Shown one piece after another: positions 51,001-59,079 of a stretch of 64,000 nt of DNA. Source of the DNA: Cellvibrionaceae bacterium (GTDB lineage Bacteria > Pseudomonadota > Gammaproteobacteria > Pseudomonadales > Cellvibrionaceae); assembly GCA_021151695.1 (NCBI GenBank), contig JAGKWU010000002.1, forward strand, positions 248,001 through 312,000, written 5' to 3'. The notes beneath the pieces were generated by a model. That model ran no database searches and was not told where the DNA came from. It worked only from the letters and a program-made list of their open reading frames with translations. Numbering within the stretch: the first letter of the stretch is position 1; each line of letters starts with the position of its first letter. Made by a program: the position numbers and the translations under genes.

Positions 51001-54000
51001 TTTGACCAACGGGGTGTCTTATACCTTTACCGTAACCGCTACCAATGCGGCATCATTGACCGGTGGTGCTTCGTCACCCTCTAATAGCATCACACCAAAA
51101 GGCTCGCAGACGATTACTTTTGCCAATCCGGGGGCGCAGAGTTTCAATACGTCACCAACTTTGGCGGCGACGTCGACTTCCAGCCTGACAGTAACCTTTA
51201 CTTCATCAACCACAGGTGTTTGTACTATTACGAGTGGTGGTACCCTGACGTTTGTATCGACCGGTACTTGTACCATCAATGCCGATCAGGCAGGCAACTC
51301 CAGTTATCTGGCGGCGACCCAGGTCAGTCGATCCTTCACTATTAATGCTGTAGTGCCTGGTGCACCCGCTATAGGTACGGCGACAGCTGGTGATACCCAG
51401 GCATCTGTAGCCTTTAGCGCACCAGCATCTAATGGTGGTTCCAGCATCACTGGCTATACAGTTACAGTGAGCCCGGCAGATGTGGCTCCCGTGAATGGCG
51501 CCAGTTCGCCCATAGTGGTGACAGGTTTGACCAACGGTCAGGCCTATACCTTTACGGTGACGGCCGACAACGTCGCGGGCACAGGCCCGGCTTCTTCGTC
51601 CTCTAACTCCGTAACTCCCAAGGCAACCCAAACCCTTACCTTTGTTAATCCGGGGGCGCAAAACTTTGGTACTACGCCTACCTTGTCAGCAACCTCTGAT
51701 TCTGGCCTGACACCGACCTTTACCTCGGCTACAACGGGTGTTTGTACTATCACCAGCCTCGGCGCGCTTACGTTTGTGACTGCCGGTACTTGTACGATCA
51801 ATGCCGACCAGGCAGGTAATGGAAGCTATCTGGCTGCGACCCAGGTAAGCCGTAGTTTCGCGGTAAATGCCGTAGTGCCCAGTGTCCCGGTCATAGGTAC
51901 AGCAACGGCTGGTAACAAGCAGGCGACTGTGACATTCAGTGCGTCAGCTACTAACGGCGGTGCGACTATTACCGCTTATACCGTAACCGCAAGCCCTGGT
52001 GGTGCTACTGCAAGCGGTGCTGGTTCACCCATTTCTGTGACCGGGTTGACCAACGGTACTGCTTATACCTTTACCGTTAAGGCCACCAACTCGGCAGGTA
52101 CAAGTGGAGCTTCCGGTGCCTCTAATTCCGTAACACCCAAAGCACCGCAAACCATTACCTTCAATGGCCCGACAGCCCAGACAGTCAACACCAGCGTCAC
52201 TCTGGTAGCGACAGCCTCTTCTGGTCGCACGCCAGTATTCAGCTCGACGACGCCAGTGGTTTGTACGGTGGCGGGCAATCAGGCGAACCTGCTGAAAACA
52301 GGTACTTGTACTATTAGCGCGGACGAAGCAGGCAACTCTGCCTGGTTGCCTGCTACTACAGTGAGTCGATCCTTTGAGGTGAGGGCTGAGCCTAATAAGG
52401 TTCCCGTGATTACCCAGGGCTCCAACGTATCAGTCACCATGAGTGAAGATGGCAAACCAACGCCGTTTACCCTGAGCTTGAGCGCGACTGATGGCAATAG
52501 CGATCCGTTGACCTGGAGTATCCAGACAGCGCCGAAACACGGTAGCGCTGATGTTGGTATTACTGGCGGTACGGGTTATGTCCCCGATGCGAACTTCAAT
52601 GGCAGTGATAGCTTTGTAGTCGCCGTTACCGATGGCAAAGATACTGCTGTGACCATCGTTAACGTGACTGTTGATGCGGTTAATGATGAGCCGGTCATCA
52701 ATGGCACGCCTGCAGTGAGTGTTAACCAGGACGAGCCCTACAGCTTTGCTCCTGTTGCCAGCGATATTGATGCTGACAAGTTGACCTACAGCATCACCAA
52801 TAAGCCAAGCTGGGTAAGTTTTAATACAGCTACAGGCGCATTGACCGGTACACCGGCGAAGGCAGATGTAGGTACTACCAGCGGCATAGTAATCAGCGTG
52901 ACTGATGGCACTGCCAGTGTCAGCTTGCCAGCCTTTGATATCAAGGTAGTGGCGACCATTGATCCGGCATTGCCTGTGCTGAAAACCCCGGTTGACATCA
53001 CGCTTAATGCGGCAGCTCTCTATACACCGGTAACTCTTGCGCAGTTGCTTGGCCTGCCAGCCAACGCCAGCCAGGCAGACCTGGATAAAGCCCTGGCCGC
53101 CCTGGCTACCGATAGTAATGGTGGGCCTTGCTGCACAGCCCAGCCATCGGGTATGGGGCCTGGCAACTTGCAATTGCTTAAACCAGGCCGCCATGAAATT
53201 ACCTGGACTGCCAAGAGCACAGCTGGCTTGACCACTACCGGTATCCAGGTGGTGAATATAAATCCACTGGTATCTTTGAGTAAGTCGCAAGTGGCCATCC
53301 GCGGTAGCCAAGTGAGCTTCAAAGTGATTCTTAATGGGCCAGCACCAAGTTACCCCATCAGTATTCCTTTCGTTATTGATCCTGCTACCACTGCAACAGT
53401 GGCGGAGCACACGCTGGTGAATGGGGTTGCTACCTTTGCTGAAGCAGGTCAGCTGGAGGCTCCTGTGCCAGTGACATTGAAACCGGTGACTGGTATCAGC
53501 GATAGCCAATTGATTGTGGATTTGGATAGCGGTGTTAACACAGGTGCAAACAATAGCCATACCATCAGCATTCGCAATGGCAATGTGCCACCGATTGTCA
53601 GTCTGAGCCTGCATCAGGGGAATTTGGCAACCAGCGTGGTAACACCTGGCGGTGGCCCCGTAACTGTGACGGCGCTGGTTGTTGATTCCAATATCGGCGA
53701 TACCCACACCTTTGATTGGTCTGCTACCAGCGGTTTGCCTGATACAGATGGCAATCCGGTGGATGCATTCAGGGTATTTGATCCAACCGGTCTTACTGGC
53801 AGCCGTCAGGTTGCGGTTACCGTAACTGATTCTGCCGGCGCTGTGGTTCAGGCCCAGCTGAGCTTCCGTGTATTGGCTGCCTTGCCCTCCCTGAGCCCAA
53901 CAGTCGATACCGACAATGATGGCCTCGTAGATGCCCTGGAAGGTACTGGCGATAGCGACGATAACGGTATTCCTGATTATCTCGATAACATGCCAGCGAG

Positions 54001-54652
54001 CAACGTATTGCCGCAGACCATTGCGGTTACCAACTCTTACCTGGTGGAGTGCGATCCGGGTGTGCGTTGCGGCTTGGGCTTGTTTGCCTTGGCGGGTACT
54101 TCAGGTGGTGTGCAGGTTCTGGACAAGGAGATAGGTACATTGACCAATCTTGCGGCGGATACCAGCTTCAAACCTGTGGGTGGGGTGTTTGACTTTGTTA
54201 TCGGTGATTTGCCAACTCCAGGCCAAAGCACTCGTGTGGTGTTACCGCAGCAGGCAGCGATTCCGGCGAATGCTGTTTACCGTAAATACCACGCTGGCAA
54301 ATGGCAGGACTTCGTCAGCAACGCCAACAATAACATCCAGTCAGCACCTGGGTTGGCAGGCTACTGCCCACCGCCGGGCAGCAGCGAGTGGAAATCCGGT
54401 TTGGTTGCCGGCTACTTGTGCGTGCAATTAACCATCGAAGACGGCGGCCCCAACGATGATGATGGCAAGGTCAACTCTGCCATCGCCGATCCTGGCGCTG
54501 TATCGGAAGCCAAGGCAACTCCGCCCGTAGTGGAACCACCGGTCACACCAGAAACACCCCATAAGAAAAAGGGCGGTGCCATGGATTTACTCTGGTTACT
54601 TGCCTTGGGTGGAGTGGGGATTGCGCTTCGCCGTAAAAAAGCACTTAAATAA
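48086..54652 (+). CDS. Giant DUF4347/FN3/choice-of-anchor-U surface protein with a GlyGly-CTERM-type tail
   Basis: 2,188 residues. Signal peptide (about 1-28). DUF4347 domain (72-216) with H130 ('IVSHAEAG') and C173 ('FYGCDLAG'). Then a beta-rich region, two 110-residue Ig-like repeats (from about 412 and 522), a further Ig-like unit (632-739), four tandem 174-residue units each with an FN3 module and a Cys-pair Ig-like module (743-1435), cadherin-like and Ig domains (1436-1625), and PKD-like modules to about 1935. The C-terminal region carries thrombospondin-3-type Ca-binding loops ('DTDNDGLVDALEG', 'DSDDNGIPDYLDN'), a choice-of-anchor-U domain and a tail with 'KKGGAMDLLWLLALGGVG' then 'RRKK' (2160-2188), fitting the GlyGly-CTERM signal cleaved by rhombosortase. 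Expected on the cell surface. Confidence 0.9.
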   Translation: MKNTLLGGLSSLLLPLGGLYSAGATAGASYQRTYLSAAVDASASALPVTAAALPRDLVDLKGDQLDIQTASPIRELVVVDAAVGDKNLLRSSLKPGVEMVEINSTSAGLPQLVAALKNYKNLAAVHIVSHAEAGAILLGNSRITPENIQSEVQAFAALHGAVREGGDLLFYGCDLAGNKAGEELLDIVSQKTGLDVAASSNLTGNAALGGDWNLEITRGNIETQVAFSEKAQRDFSSVLTASSGTRAFDSAFSASGGNLVHNDFVLSAKDGNSSTLVVGRYAPTSIAYIPSGGTTTNNYFYLKADGTHTTAFELTGLTAGEYNAAQMTNLHIVGVLQSGGTVNSSTVNGTGSPNETFTFGAGQLTSFSGQKIKGFKLYFDCSGACGGGGPLAEFEFRNFTITNAVNTPPIPTVTDARISISGASGAGGAYKIGDTVTATWNNTAGGDNNSIISTVTMDFSQFGGGSSVSASNSSGTWTATYTIVSGAIDNTNRNVSVTATNAGGSTTTADTTNATVDSIAPTVTDGRISISGGSGPSGAYKIGDTVTTTWNNTAGGDNNSDTISSVTVNFTQFGGGAAVSASNSSGTWTATYTVVAGALDVTNRNVTVTATDNAGNATSTSDTTNATLDNIAPAVSSITLSGSPVSTDTSMAFTVAFNDTVSNVSTDDFTLVATGSAAGTITGVSASSGTSIDVTVSGITGSGTLKLNLNGSTNIADNAGNTPPAAYSSGSTHTVAVPAVPGAPTIGTATAGDAQASVTFTAPASDGGSAITLYTATASPGGATGSCAGPAACTATVTGLSNGTGYTFTVTATNAIGTGSASGASNSVTPKANQTITFAQPSNYNFGSTPTLTASSTSSLTVSFTSSTTSVCTITSGGALTFVTAGTCTINADQAGNASTNAASTVTRSFTVNAVAPGAPPIGTATAGDTSATVTFSVPASAGGSTITGYTVTSNPGGHTGTGSGSPITVTGLTNGVSYTFTVTATNAASLTGGASSPSNSITPKGSQTITFANPGAQSFNTSPTLAATSTSSLTVTFTSSTTGVCTITSGGTLTFVSTGTCTINADQAGNSSYLAATQVSRSFTINAVVPGAPAIGTATAGDTQASVAFSAPASNGGSSITGYTVTVSPADVAPVNGASSPIVVTGLTNGQAYTFTVTADNVAGTGPASSSSNSVTPKATQTLTFVNPGAQNFGTTPTLSATSDSGLTPTFTSATTGVCTITSLGALTFVTAGTCTINADQAGNGSYLAATQVSRSFAVNAVVPSVPVIGTATAGNKQATVTFSASATNGGATITAYTVTASPGGATASGAGSPISVTGLTNGTAYTFTVKATNSAGTSGASGASNSVTPKAPQTITFNGPTAQTVNTSVTLVATASSGRTPVFSSTTPVVCTVAGNQANLLKTGTCTISADEAGNSAWLPATTVSRSFEVRAEPNKVPVITQGSNVSVTMSEDGKPTPFTLSLSATDGNSDPLTWSIQTAPKHGSADVGITGGTGYVPDANFNGSDSFVVAVTDGKDTAVTIVNVTVDAVNDEPVINGTPAVSVNQDEPYSFAPVASDIDADKLTYSITNKPSWVSFNTATGALTGTPAKADVGTTSGIVISVTDGTASVSLPAFDIKVVATIDPALPVLKTPVDITLNAAALYTPVTLAQLLGLPANASQADLDKALAALATDSNGGPCCTAQPSGMGPGNLQLLKPGRHEITWTAKSTAGLTTTGIQVVNINPLVSLSKSQVAIRGSQVSFKVILNGPAPSYPISIPFVIDPATTATVAEHTLVNGVATFAEAGQLEAPVPVTLKPVTGISDSQLIVDLDSGVNTGANNSHTISIRNGNVPPIVSLSLHQGNLATSVVTPGGGPVTVTALVVDSNIGDTHTFDWSATSGLPDTDGNPVDAFRVFDPTGLTGSRQVAVTVTDSAGAVVQAQLSFRVLAALPSLSPTVDTDNDGLVDALEGTGDSDDNGIPDYLDNMPASNVLPQTIAVTNSYLVECDPGVRCGLGLFALAGTSGGVQVLDKEIGTLTNLAADTSFKPVGGVFDFVIGDLPTPGQSTRVVLPQQAAIPANAVYRKYHAGKWQDFVSNANNNIQSAPGLAGYCPPPGSSEWKSGLVAGYLCVQLTIEDGGPNDDDGKVNSAIADPGAVSEAKATPPVVEPPVTPETPHKKKGGAMDLLWLLALGGVGIALRRKKALK
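49322..49981 (+). repeat. Two 330-bp tandem Ig-like repeats in the giant gene
   Basis: Copies begin at 49322 and 49652 and encode 110-residue units starting VTD-[AG]-RISISG-[AG]-SG and containing 'AYKIGDTVT-[AT]-TWNNTAGGDNNS'. Nucleotide similarity is high over most of the length, suggesting recent duplication. Confidence 0.85.
50312..52390 (+). repeat. Four ~522-bp tandem repeats in the giant gene
   Basis: Unit starts are at 50312, 50840, 51362 and 51884 (periods 528, 522, 522). Each encodes about 95 residues of FN3-like sequence ('IGTATAGD-x-[QS]-A') then about 80 residues ending near 'CTIT...GTCTINADQAGN'. The first three Ig halves are the most alike; the fourth has drifted. Confidence 0.9.
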
Positions 54653-54681
54653 TTATTCGGGTGATTCACCTTAATCAAGTC

Positions 54682-54709
54682 AACAGGGCGCGCAAGCGCC
54701 CTTGTTGTT
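54682..54709 (+). terminator. Stem-loop between the giant gene and the oxygenase gene
   Basis: AGGGCGC / GCGCCCT arms with a GCAA tetraloop, extended by AAC/GTT and followed by a weak T-rich run. It is probably a partial terminator that lowers expression of the downstream enzymes relative to the giant protein. Confidence 0.65.
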
Positions 54710-54735
54710 TCAGGCTTACAACTCACGTTGGGTTT

Positions 54736-55344
54736 ATGGATTCTGTGTCTTTAACAATTGCTGCGCCGCCAATCTCTTTTGCACGGCTCGAATGTGCGAG
54801 TGCGTTAACCGATATGCAGGCCGAAGTTGCCAAATTGCTTTCCGGTAAATGGGTTGATCATGTCAATCGCAATGATTACCTGGGTGAATGGGATGTTCTG
54901 CCATTGCGTTGTAATGCGGAGCATCTGAATGCTCATCCTATATTGCAGGGCTTTTCGCTGGAGGCTGGCGACAGCTGGCAAAACTTACCGGTATTGGAAA
55001 ACTGCCCCGCGTTAGCGAGGGTTATCAATTCATTGCAGTGCCCGGTAAAAGCGGCGCGCCTTATGCGTTTAAAAGCCGGTGCCCATATCAAACCGCATCG
55101 CGATCCGGAACTCGGTATTGATTACGGCGAGGCGCGCTTGCATATCCCTATATTTACCAGCGATGACATTCTTTTTTTTGTGAATGGCCTGCAAGTTCCT
55201 ATGGCGGCCGGCGAACTCTGGTATATCAATGCCGATCAGGTACACGAGGTGCGCAATCCAGGGCGGGAAGATCGCATTAATCTGGTGATTGATTGTGTTG
55301 CCAATGAGTGGTTGTGTAATCGGATTATTCAGGCAGCGCAATGA
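54736..55344 (+). CDS. Aspartyl/asparaginyl beta-hydroxylase-like oxygenase
   Basis: 202 residues with the AspH double-stranded beta-helix core. Iron ligands are expected at H121-x-D123 ('IKPHRDPELG') and H170 ('DQVHEVRN'), and the 2-oxoglutarate-binding Arg in 'GREDRINLVIDC' lies about ten residues later. 'RLHIPIFTSDD' is typical. It should hydroxylate Asp/Asn or related residues of a protein or peptide using Fe(II) and 2-oxoglutarate. No signal peptide is seen. ATG 54736 (MDSVSLTIAAPP) was chosen. The stop overlaps the next ATG by 4 bp (ATGA). Confidence 0.85.
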   Translation: MDSVSLTIAAPPISFARLECASALTDMQAEVAKLLSGKWVDHVNRNDYLGEWDVLPLRCNAEHLNAHPILQGFSLEAGDSWQNLPVLENCPALARVINSLQCPVKAARLMRLKAGAHIKPHRDPELGIDYGEARLHIPIFTSDDILFFVNGLQVPMAAGELWYINADQVHEVRNPGREDRINLVIDCVANEWLCNRIIQAAQ

Positions 55345-56489
55345 TTGATATCCGCAAAAAATACACTGAATTAATAGCCTCCAAAATCCAACTGGACAGT
55401 CTGCGTGAACAGAACTCTATCGCAGGCTTTTTTACAGTGCTAAAACAGCTGTGGTGTTGTGCCGAGCTTGGTGACAACCAATTAATGCAGGCGCTTTTTG
55501 CACTTAATCGAGACATTGATAACCTTGGCCCTGAGGTGTTTGCCGGCAATTGGTTCGCCAGCCAATATCGCAATCAATTTATTGATTGGTGTGCGCCTTG
55601 CGGTACTGCAACCCAGGCATTTCAGGATCAGTACATCAGTCATTGCCAGCAACAATTGCTCAACCAATTTGTTCGCCCTCGCACCTCGTTGCAAATGCTG
55701 TTGTCTGCACGCTTTGCATTGCCTGCTCCCAAGCCAACTGGGTTTGTTTTTCATTTGTCGCGCTGCGGTTCAACGTTGATTTCCGGTTGCCTGGCAGAAA
55801 TTGACAGCGCCAATATACTCTCCGAACCGCCGGCAATTACCGAAGTAATGTTGGATGCGAGCCTCGGCCAGTCGACACAGGTAACCGCAATTAAGCAATT
55901 GCTGCACGTCCAATCTCTCGCCATGCCTAACCAACCACACTTGATTGTGAAATGGAACGCCTGGGATATATTGCGATGGAAAATGATTCGCACTGCCTGG
56001 CCAGATGTGCCTGTTGTTTTATTGATTCGCGACCCGGTGGAAATTCTTGCATCCCACGCGCGCCAGGCAGGTCGCCATATGGCGGGTGATCCATCTATGG
56101 AACATTTTCATCCGGTATTTTCTGCGTCAGCTTATCCCGCACGGCGTGAGGATGCAGGTTTCGATCTTCTGGCGCGGCGTGTTGCGGTGTTGGATGAATT
56201 GCTTCGGCATATACAAATAGCAGCAGCTGACCCCCATGTCATGCTGATGGATTACCGTGAATTGGATACAAAAAAAATGCTGCAAATAGGGCGCTTTTTT
56301 CGGCTGCCTGTGACGGCTGAAAGTGAAGCTCGTATAAATGCACGCATGGGGTTTCACTCCAAAGAGCCAGGGCAATCATTCCAGCCGGATTCTGCGCGCA
56401 AACGCGAATCCCTGCATTTGCAATCGCGCGATTATATTGCTGGGCAACTCTATGAGCTCTATCAGCAATTGCGGGATAGGGCTGTTTAA
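55341..56489 (+). CDS. Sulfotransferase-family protein (second of two)
   Basis: 382 residues. A helical N-terminal part (about 1-130) unlike the first sulfotransferase precedes the PAPS domain, whose 5'-phosphosulfate loop is 'FHLSRCGSTLISGCLAE' (about 137-153) and whose 3'-phosphate region is 'RDPVEILASHARQAGRHM' (near 230). The gene is coupled to the AspH-like oxygenase by an ATGA overlap. The extra N-terminal domain could position a peptide substrate; nothing in the sequence proves that. Confidence 0.82.
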   Translation: MIDIRKKYTELIASKIQLDSLREQNSIAGFFTVLKQLWCCAELGDNQLMQALFALNRDIDNLGPEVFAGNWFASQYRNQFIDWCAPCGTATQAFQDQYISHCQQQLLNQFVRPRTSLQMLLSARFALPAPKPTGFVFHLSRCGSTLISGCLAEIDSANILSEPPAITEVMLDASLGQSTQVTAIKQLLHVQSLAMPNQPHLIVKWNAWDILRWKMIRTAWPDVPVVLLIRDPVEILASHARQAGRHMAGDPSMEHFHPVFSASAYPARREDAGFDLLARRVAVLDELLRHIQIAAADPHVMLMDYRELDTKKMLQIGRFFRLPVTAESEARINARMGFHSKEPGQSFQPDSARKRESLHLQSRDYIAGQLYELYQQLRDRAV

Positions 56490-56507
56490 CAATCGCCGGA
56501 TTTATAA

Positions 56508-57005
56508 ATGCCAATTAATTTTGATGACGTTTTTTTGCATTCCAGTATGGATTTGCGTCCCTCTCAGACAAGTGACGGCGCCTTTCTCGAACGAATTTTT
56601 TGCAGCTCGCGCGAGGATCTGCTGCAACTGAATTTGCCCGGTAATATGCTTGAGTTAATGCTGCGTCAGCAATACCAGCTACAACAACAGGCTTATAGTC
56701 AGCAGTGGCCCGATGCCCGCATTTGGATAATCCAGGCTATGGGGTTGTCAGTTGGTAAAATTATGTTGGTGCAACATCAGCAAGCTGTGCATATTGTTGA
56801 CATAGCATTTTTGCCGGAAGAGCGAAGCAAGGGCAGAGGACGGGCTTTGCTTAAAATATTGCAGATTGCAGTCGCACAGCATCAACTTGCGTTGAGCCTG
56901 GCTGTGGATAATCGAAATTGGCGTGCCCGTAAACTTTATGAAGGGCTGGGGTTTGTGGTATCCGGATCAACAGCCACGCATGACTACATGCGGTGGCAAC
57001 AATGA
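56508..57005 (+). CDS. GNAT-family acetyltransferase
   Basis: 165 residues. The acetyl-CoA-binding motif A is 'IAFLPEERSKGRGRALLKIL' (about 103-122, with R-x-x-G-x-G/A pattern), and motif B 'LAVDNRNWRARKLYEGLGF' is near the end. It should acetylate an amine; the substrate is unknown. It is the last gene of the oxygenase-sulfotransferase run, 18 bp after it. After it, 57006-57247 is AT-rich and shows no gene. Confidence 0.85.
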   Translation: MPINFDDVFLHSSMDLRPSQTSDGAFLERIFCSSREDLLQLNLPGNMLELMLRQQYQLQQQAYSQQWPDARIWIIQAMGLSVGKIMLVQHQQAVHIVDIAFLPEERSKGRGRALLKILQIAVAQHQLALSLAVDNRNWRARKLYEGLGFVVSGSTATHDYMRWQQ

Positions 57006-57247
57006 TTAAGTTGGATGATGTCGATTAATTGAGATGCAAGTCTCATATGACGTTTAAGTCACGACGACAAACTATACATTTAAATTTTGTGTGAATGGAA
57101 TTTAAAAAATAGTCGTTTGATTTTTATTTAAAATTTTATCTTGGAATGCATTGTGCGTATGTCCCAGCGCCTACCAATACTTATTTCAATAATGAGTGGC
57201 GCTGAAGACCGATAACCCCTGATATCAACCCCTGAACAGGAGGCATA

Positions 57248-58135
57248 ATGAAAACTTTTTCCTTCACCTTTTCTCCGCTGACCTTCTCTCTGTTAAAACT
57301 CTCCCTGCCACTGCTGCTAGGTGCCGCATCGTTGGATGCTATGGCAGGTAAAACGTCTGGCGGCCCGCCATGCGACCCCAGCAATCCCGCACCGCGCGCC
57401 GATTGGGTGCATGAGCATTCCCAAGTGGCTGGTGCGGATTTTATTGTGAACCTCACTAATAGCAACATGGATATTATTGAATCCATTTTTTTGCCGGGTC
57501 AGCCGGACGGTAAAGGTGGTAGTACGGCAAGTATTTATATCGATAAATCCCACGGTGCTTGCGATGCGACTAACGATATTCTTTTGCCTCCAGAAGCAAA
57601 TGGTGGTGGAGGTGGCGGGCCTAACAAATCCCATGCGCGCTTGTGGATTGAAACCATTTATTACGACAGCGTCAAAGGTGAGTTTTATTTAGGGAATAAT
57701 TTTGATGCTATCTATGCCGCGGTAGGTGCAAATGTGTCGGTGCGTATTCCCGATTTATTTGCAGATACCAATAGCGATGGAAAAATTGGCGATGGCGACA
57801 TTTTGTATAGCCTTGTGGATCTCGCCGATTATTTAACAAGTGTGCCCAGTTTTAATTTCGGGGATAGTTTCGATATTGTTAATGGCACTGTTGCCGGTTT
57901 AAAAGGCATGTATTTCAGTACCACTGATTTTGTGTTTTCATCCACTGCCGAAAACGGATTTAGCTGGACACCTTACACTGGTAAAGCGACTGCCAAAGCG
58001 GACCACGAACTGGTGACTAATGTGCCTGAGTCAAGTGGAGTCGCTTTGTTTGGGCTGAGCTTGATTGCTCTGGGATTGATGAGAAAATTGCGTGAGAGAA
58101 TTGAGCGCAGACGCGCACTAAAAAATGAATGCTAA
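57248..58135 (+). CDS. PEP-CTERM-like sorted secreted protein with a dockerin-type calcium loop
   Basis: 295 residues. Signal peptide (about 1-35, 'LLKLSLPLLLGAASLDAMA'). A beta-rich body contains an EF-hand-like loop 'FADTNSDGKIGDGDILYSL' (near residue 175) and glycine-rich segments. The C-terminus 'NVPESSGVALFGLSLIALGLM' followed by 'RKLRERIERRR' is a PEP-CTERM sorting signal with S in place of the second P (VPES for VPEP). An exosortase elsewhere in the genome would process it. It has an AGGAGG site 5-6 bp before the ATG. The family is otherwise unknown. Confidence 0.8.
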   Translation: MKTFSFTFSPLTFSLLKLSLPLLLGAASLDAMAGKTSGGPPCDPSNPAPRADWVHEHSQVAGADFIVNLTNSNMDIIESIFLPGQPDGKGGSTASIYIDKSHGACDATNDILLPPEANGGGGGGPNKSHARLWIETIYYDSVKGEFYLGNNFDAIYAAVGANVSVRIPDLFADTNSDGKIGDGDILYSLVDLADYLTSVPSFNFGDSFDIVNGTVAGLKGMYFSTTDFVFSSTAENGFSWTPYTGKATAKADHELVTNVPESSGVALFGLSLIALGLMRKLRERIERRRALKNEC

Positions 58136-58166
58136 AAGTTGAGATGAATAAATTAAAGGGTAATAC

Positions 58167-58200
58167 AATAAAAATGGCAGCCGAGGCTGCCATTTTTATT
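58167..58200. terminator. Bidirectional terminator between the PEP-CTERM protein and tpx
   Basis: Perfect 16-bp arms (AATAAAAATGGCAGCC and complement) with only GA between, bounded by A-rich and T-rich ends, between convergent genes. Confidence 0.95.
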
Positions 58201-58229
58201 GATGCTGCTTTTGAATCTGTAATGGCTAA

Positions 58230-58727
58230 TTAAGCCAATGCTTTCAACGCTGCATCGTAGTTTGGTTCGTTGGCAATTTCGCTCACCAGTTCGGTGTGCA
58301 GTACTTTGCCGTCAGTGTCCAGCACTACTACTGCACGGGCAGTCAGGCCAGCCAATGGACCATCAATCATTTTTACGCCGTAAGCGGCTGCAAAATCAGA
58401 GCGGAAAGCAGAGGCGGGGATTACGTTGTTCAGGCCTTCAGCACCGCAAAAACGAGCCAGGGCGAAAGGCAAATCTTGTGATGCGCAAACAACAACAGTG
58501 TTGTCCAGACCGCTGGCCTGGGCGTTGAACGTGCGTACAGAAGTAGCGCAAGTTGGAGTATCGACACTTGGGAAAATGTTCAGTACAACGCGCTTGCCGG
58601 CCAGGCTGCTGGCGCTAACTTCAGACAGGTCAGTTTTAACCAGGCTAAATGCAGGGGCTTTGCTGCCTACAGATGGCAGGTCGCCGTTGGTATTGAATGG
58701 ATTGCCTTTTAACGTTACAGAGGCCAT
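58230..58727 (-). CDS. tpx: Thiol peroxidase (Tpx, atypical 2-Cys peroxiredoxin)
   Basis: 165 residues. The peroxidatic C60 is in 'SVDTPTCATSVRTF' and the resolving C94 in 'ALARFCGAEGL', the standard pair for Tpx, which reduces lipid and alkyl hydroperoxides via thioredoxin. The start has an AAGGAGC site 7 bp upstream. Second peroxide-removing enzyme in the window, after the 2-Cys peroxiredoxin at 1346. Confidence 0.97.
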   Translation of the reverse strand: MASVTLKGNPFNTNGDLPSVGSKAPAFSLVKTDLSEVSASSLAGKRVVLNIFPSVDTPTCATSVRTFNAQASGLDNTVVVCASQDLPFALARFCGAEGLNNVIPASAFRSDFAAAYGVKMIDGPLAGLTARAVVVLDTDGKVLHTELVSEIANEPNYDAALKALA

Positions 58728-59079
58728 GAAATGCTCCTTTGGGATTATGGTGATTACAGCAGGGACGGCATCAAATAGGAATTTATTTAAGTACCGGAAT
58801 TCTTATCTAACAGTTTGCGCTTAACGCCGGAACCCGAATGATGGAGTCTCCAGAATAAATTGCAAGGGCAAATGCGAGAATGTATGACAATTTCTGAAGT
58901 TAGTGGAAAGCATCACTCAAGCCAATCGATTAAAATGCGCCGCACCGGTTATTTTTTCTGCAACCCATTATTTTTGCCCTGTAAAAGTGCAATTGGTTGC
59001 TCAAGTCCTTGAAGATGATTTTTGCGGCATCCTTGGTTATAGTCGCGCCCTTTGCATACCTTTTAATGGACACGCCAAT
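58728..59079. other. 352-bp gap between tpx and rsmJ
   Basis: No gene is supported if rsmJ starts at 59080. The rsmJ frame stays open back to GTG 58903, but those 59 codons are not part of the known RsmJ fold. The two genes are divergent here, so both promoters must lie in this stretch; I see no clear operator. Confidence 0.5.

Noticed and set aside
50312..52390. CRISPR array
   Set aside because: Repeats are about 522 bp, coding, and lack short spacers; no cas genes are present.
52430..53707. Long open frame on the minus strand (about 425 codons)
   Set aside because: It lies fully inside the giant gene, encodes low-complexity residues (His/Cys/Arg-rich) without a recognisable domain, and is a by-product of repeat and codon bias on the plus strand.
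58903..59079. N-terminal extension of RsmJ from GTG 58903
   Set aside because: The extra 59 residues are not part of the RsmJ fold and would leave little room for a promoter.
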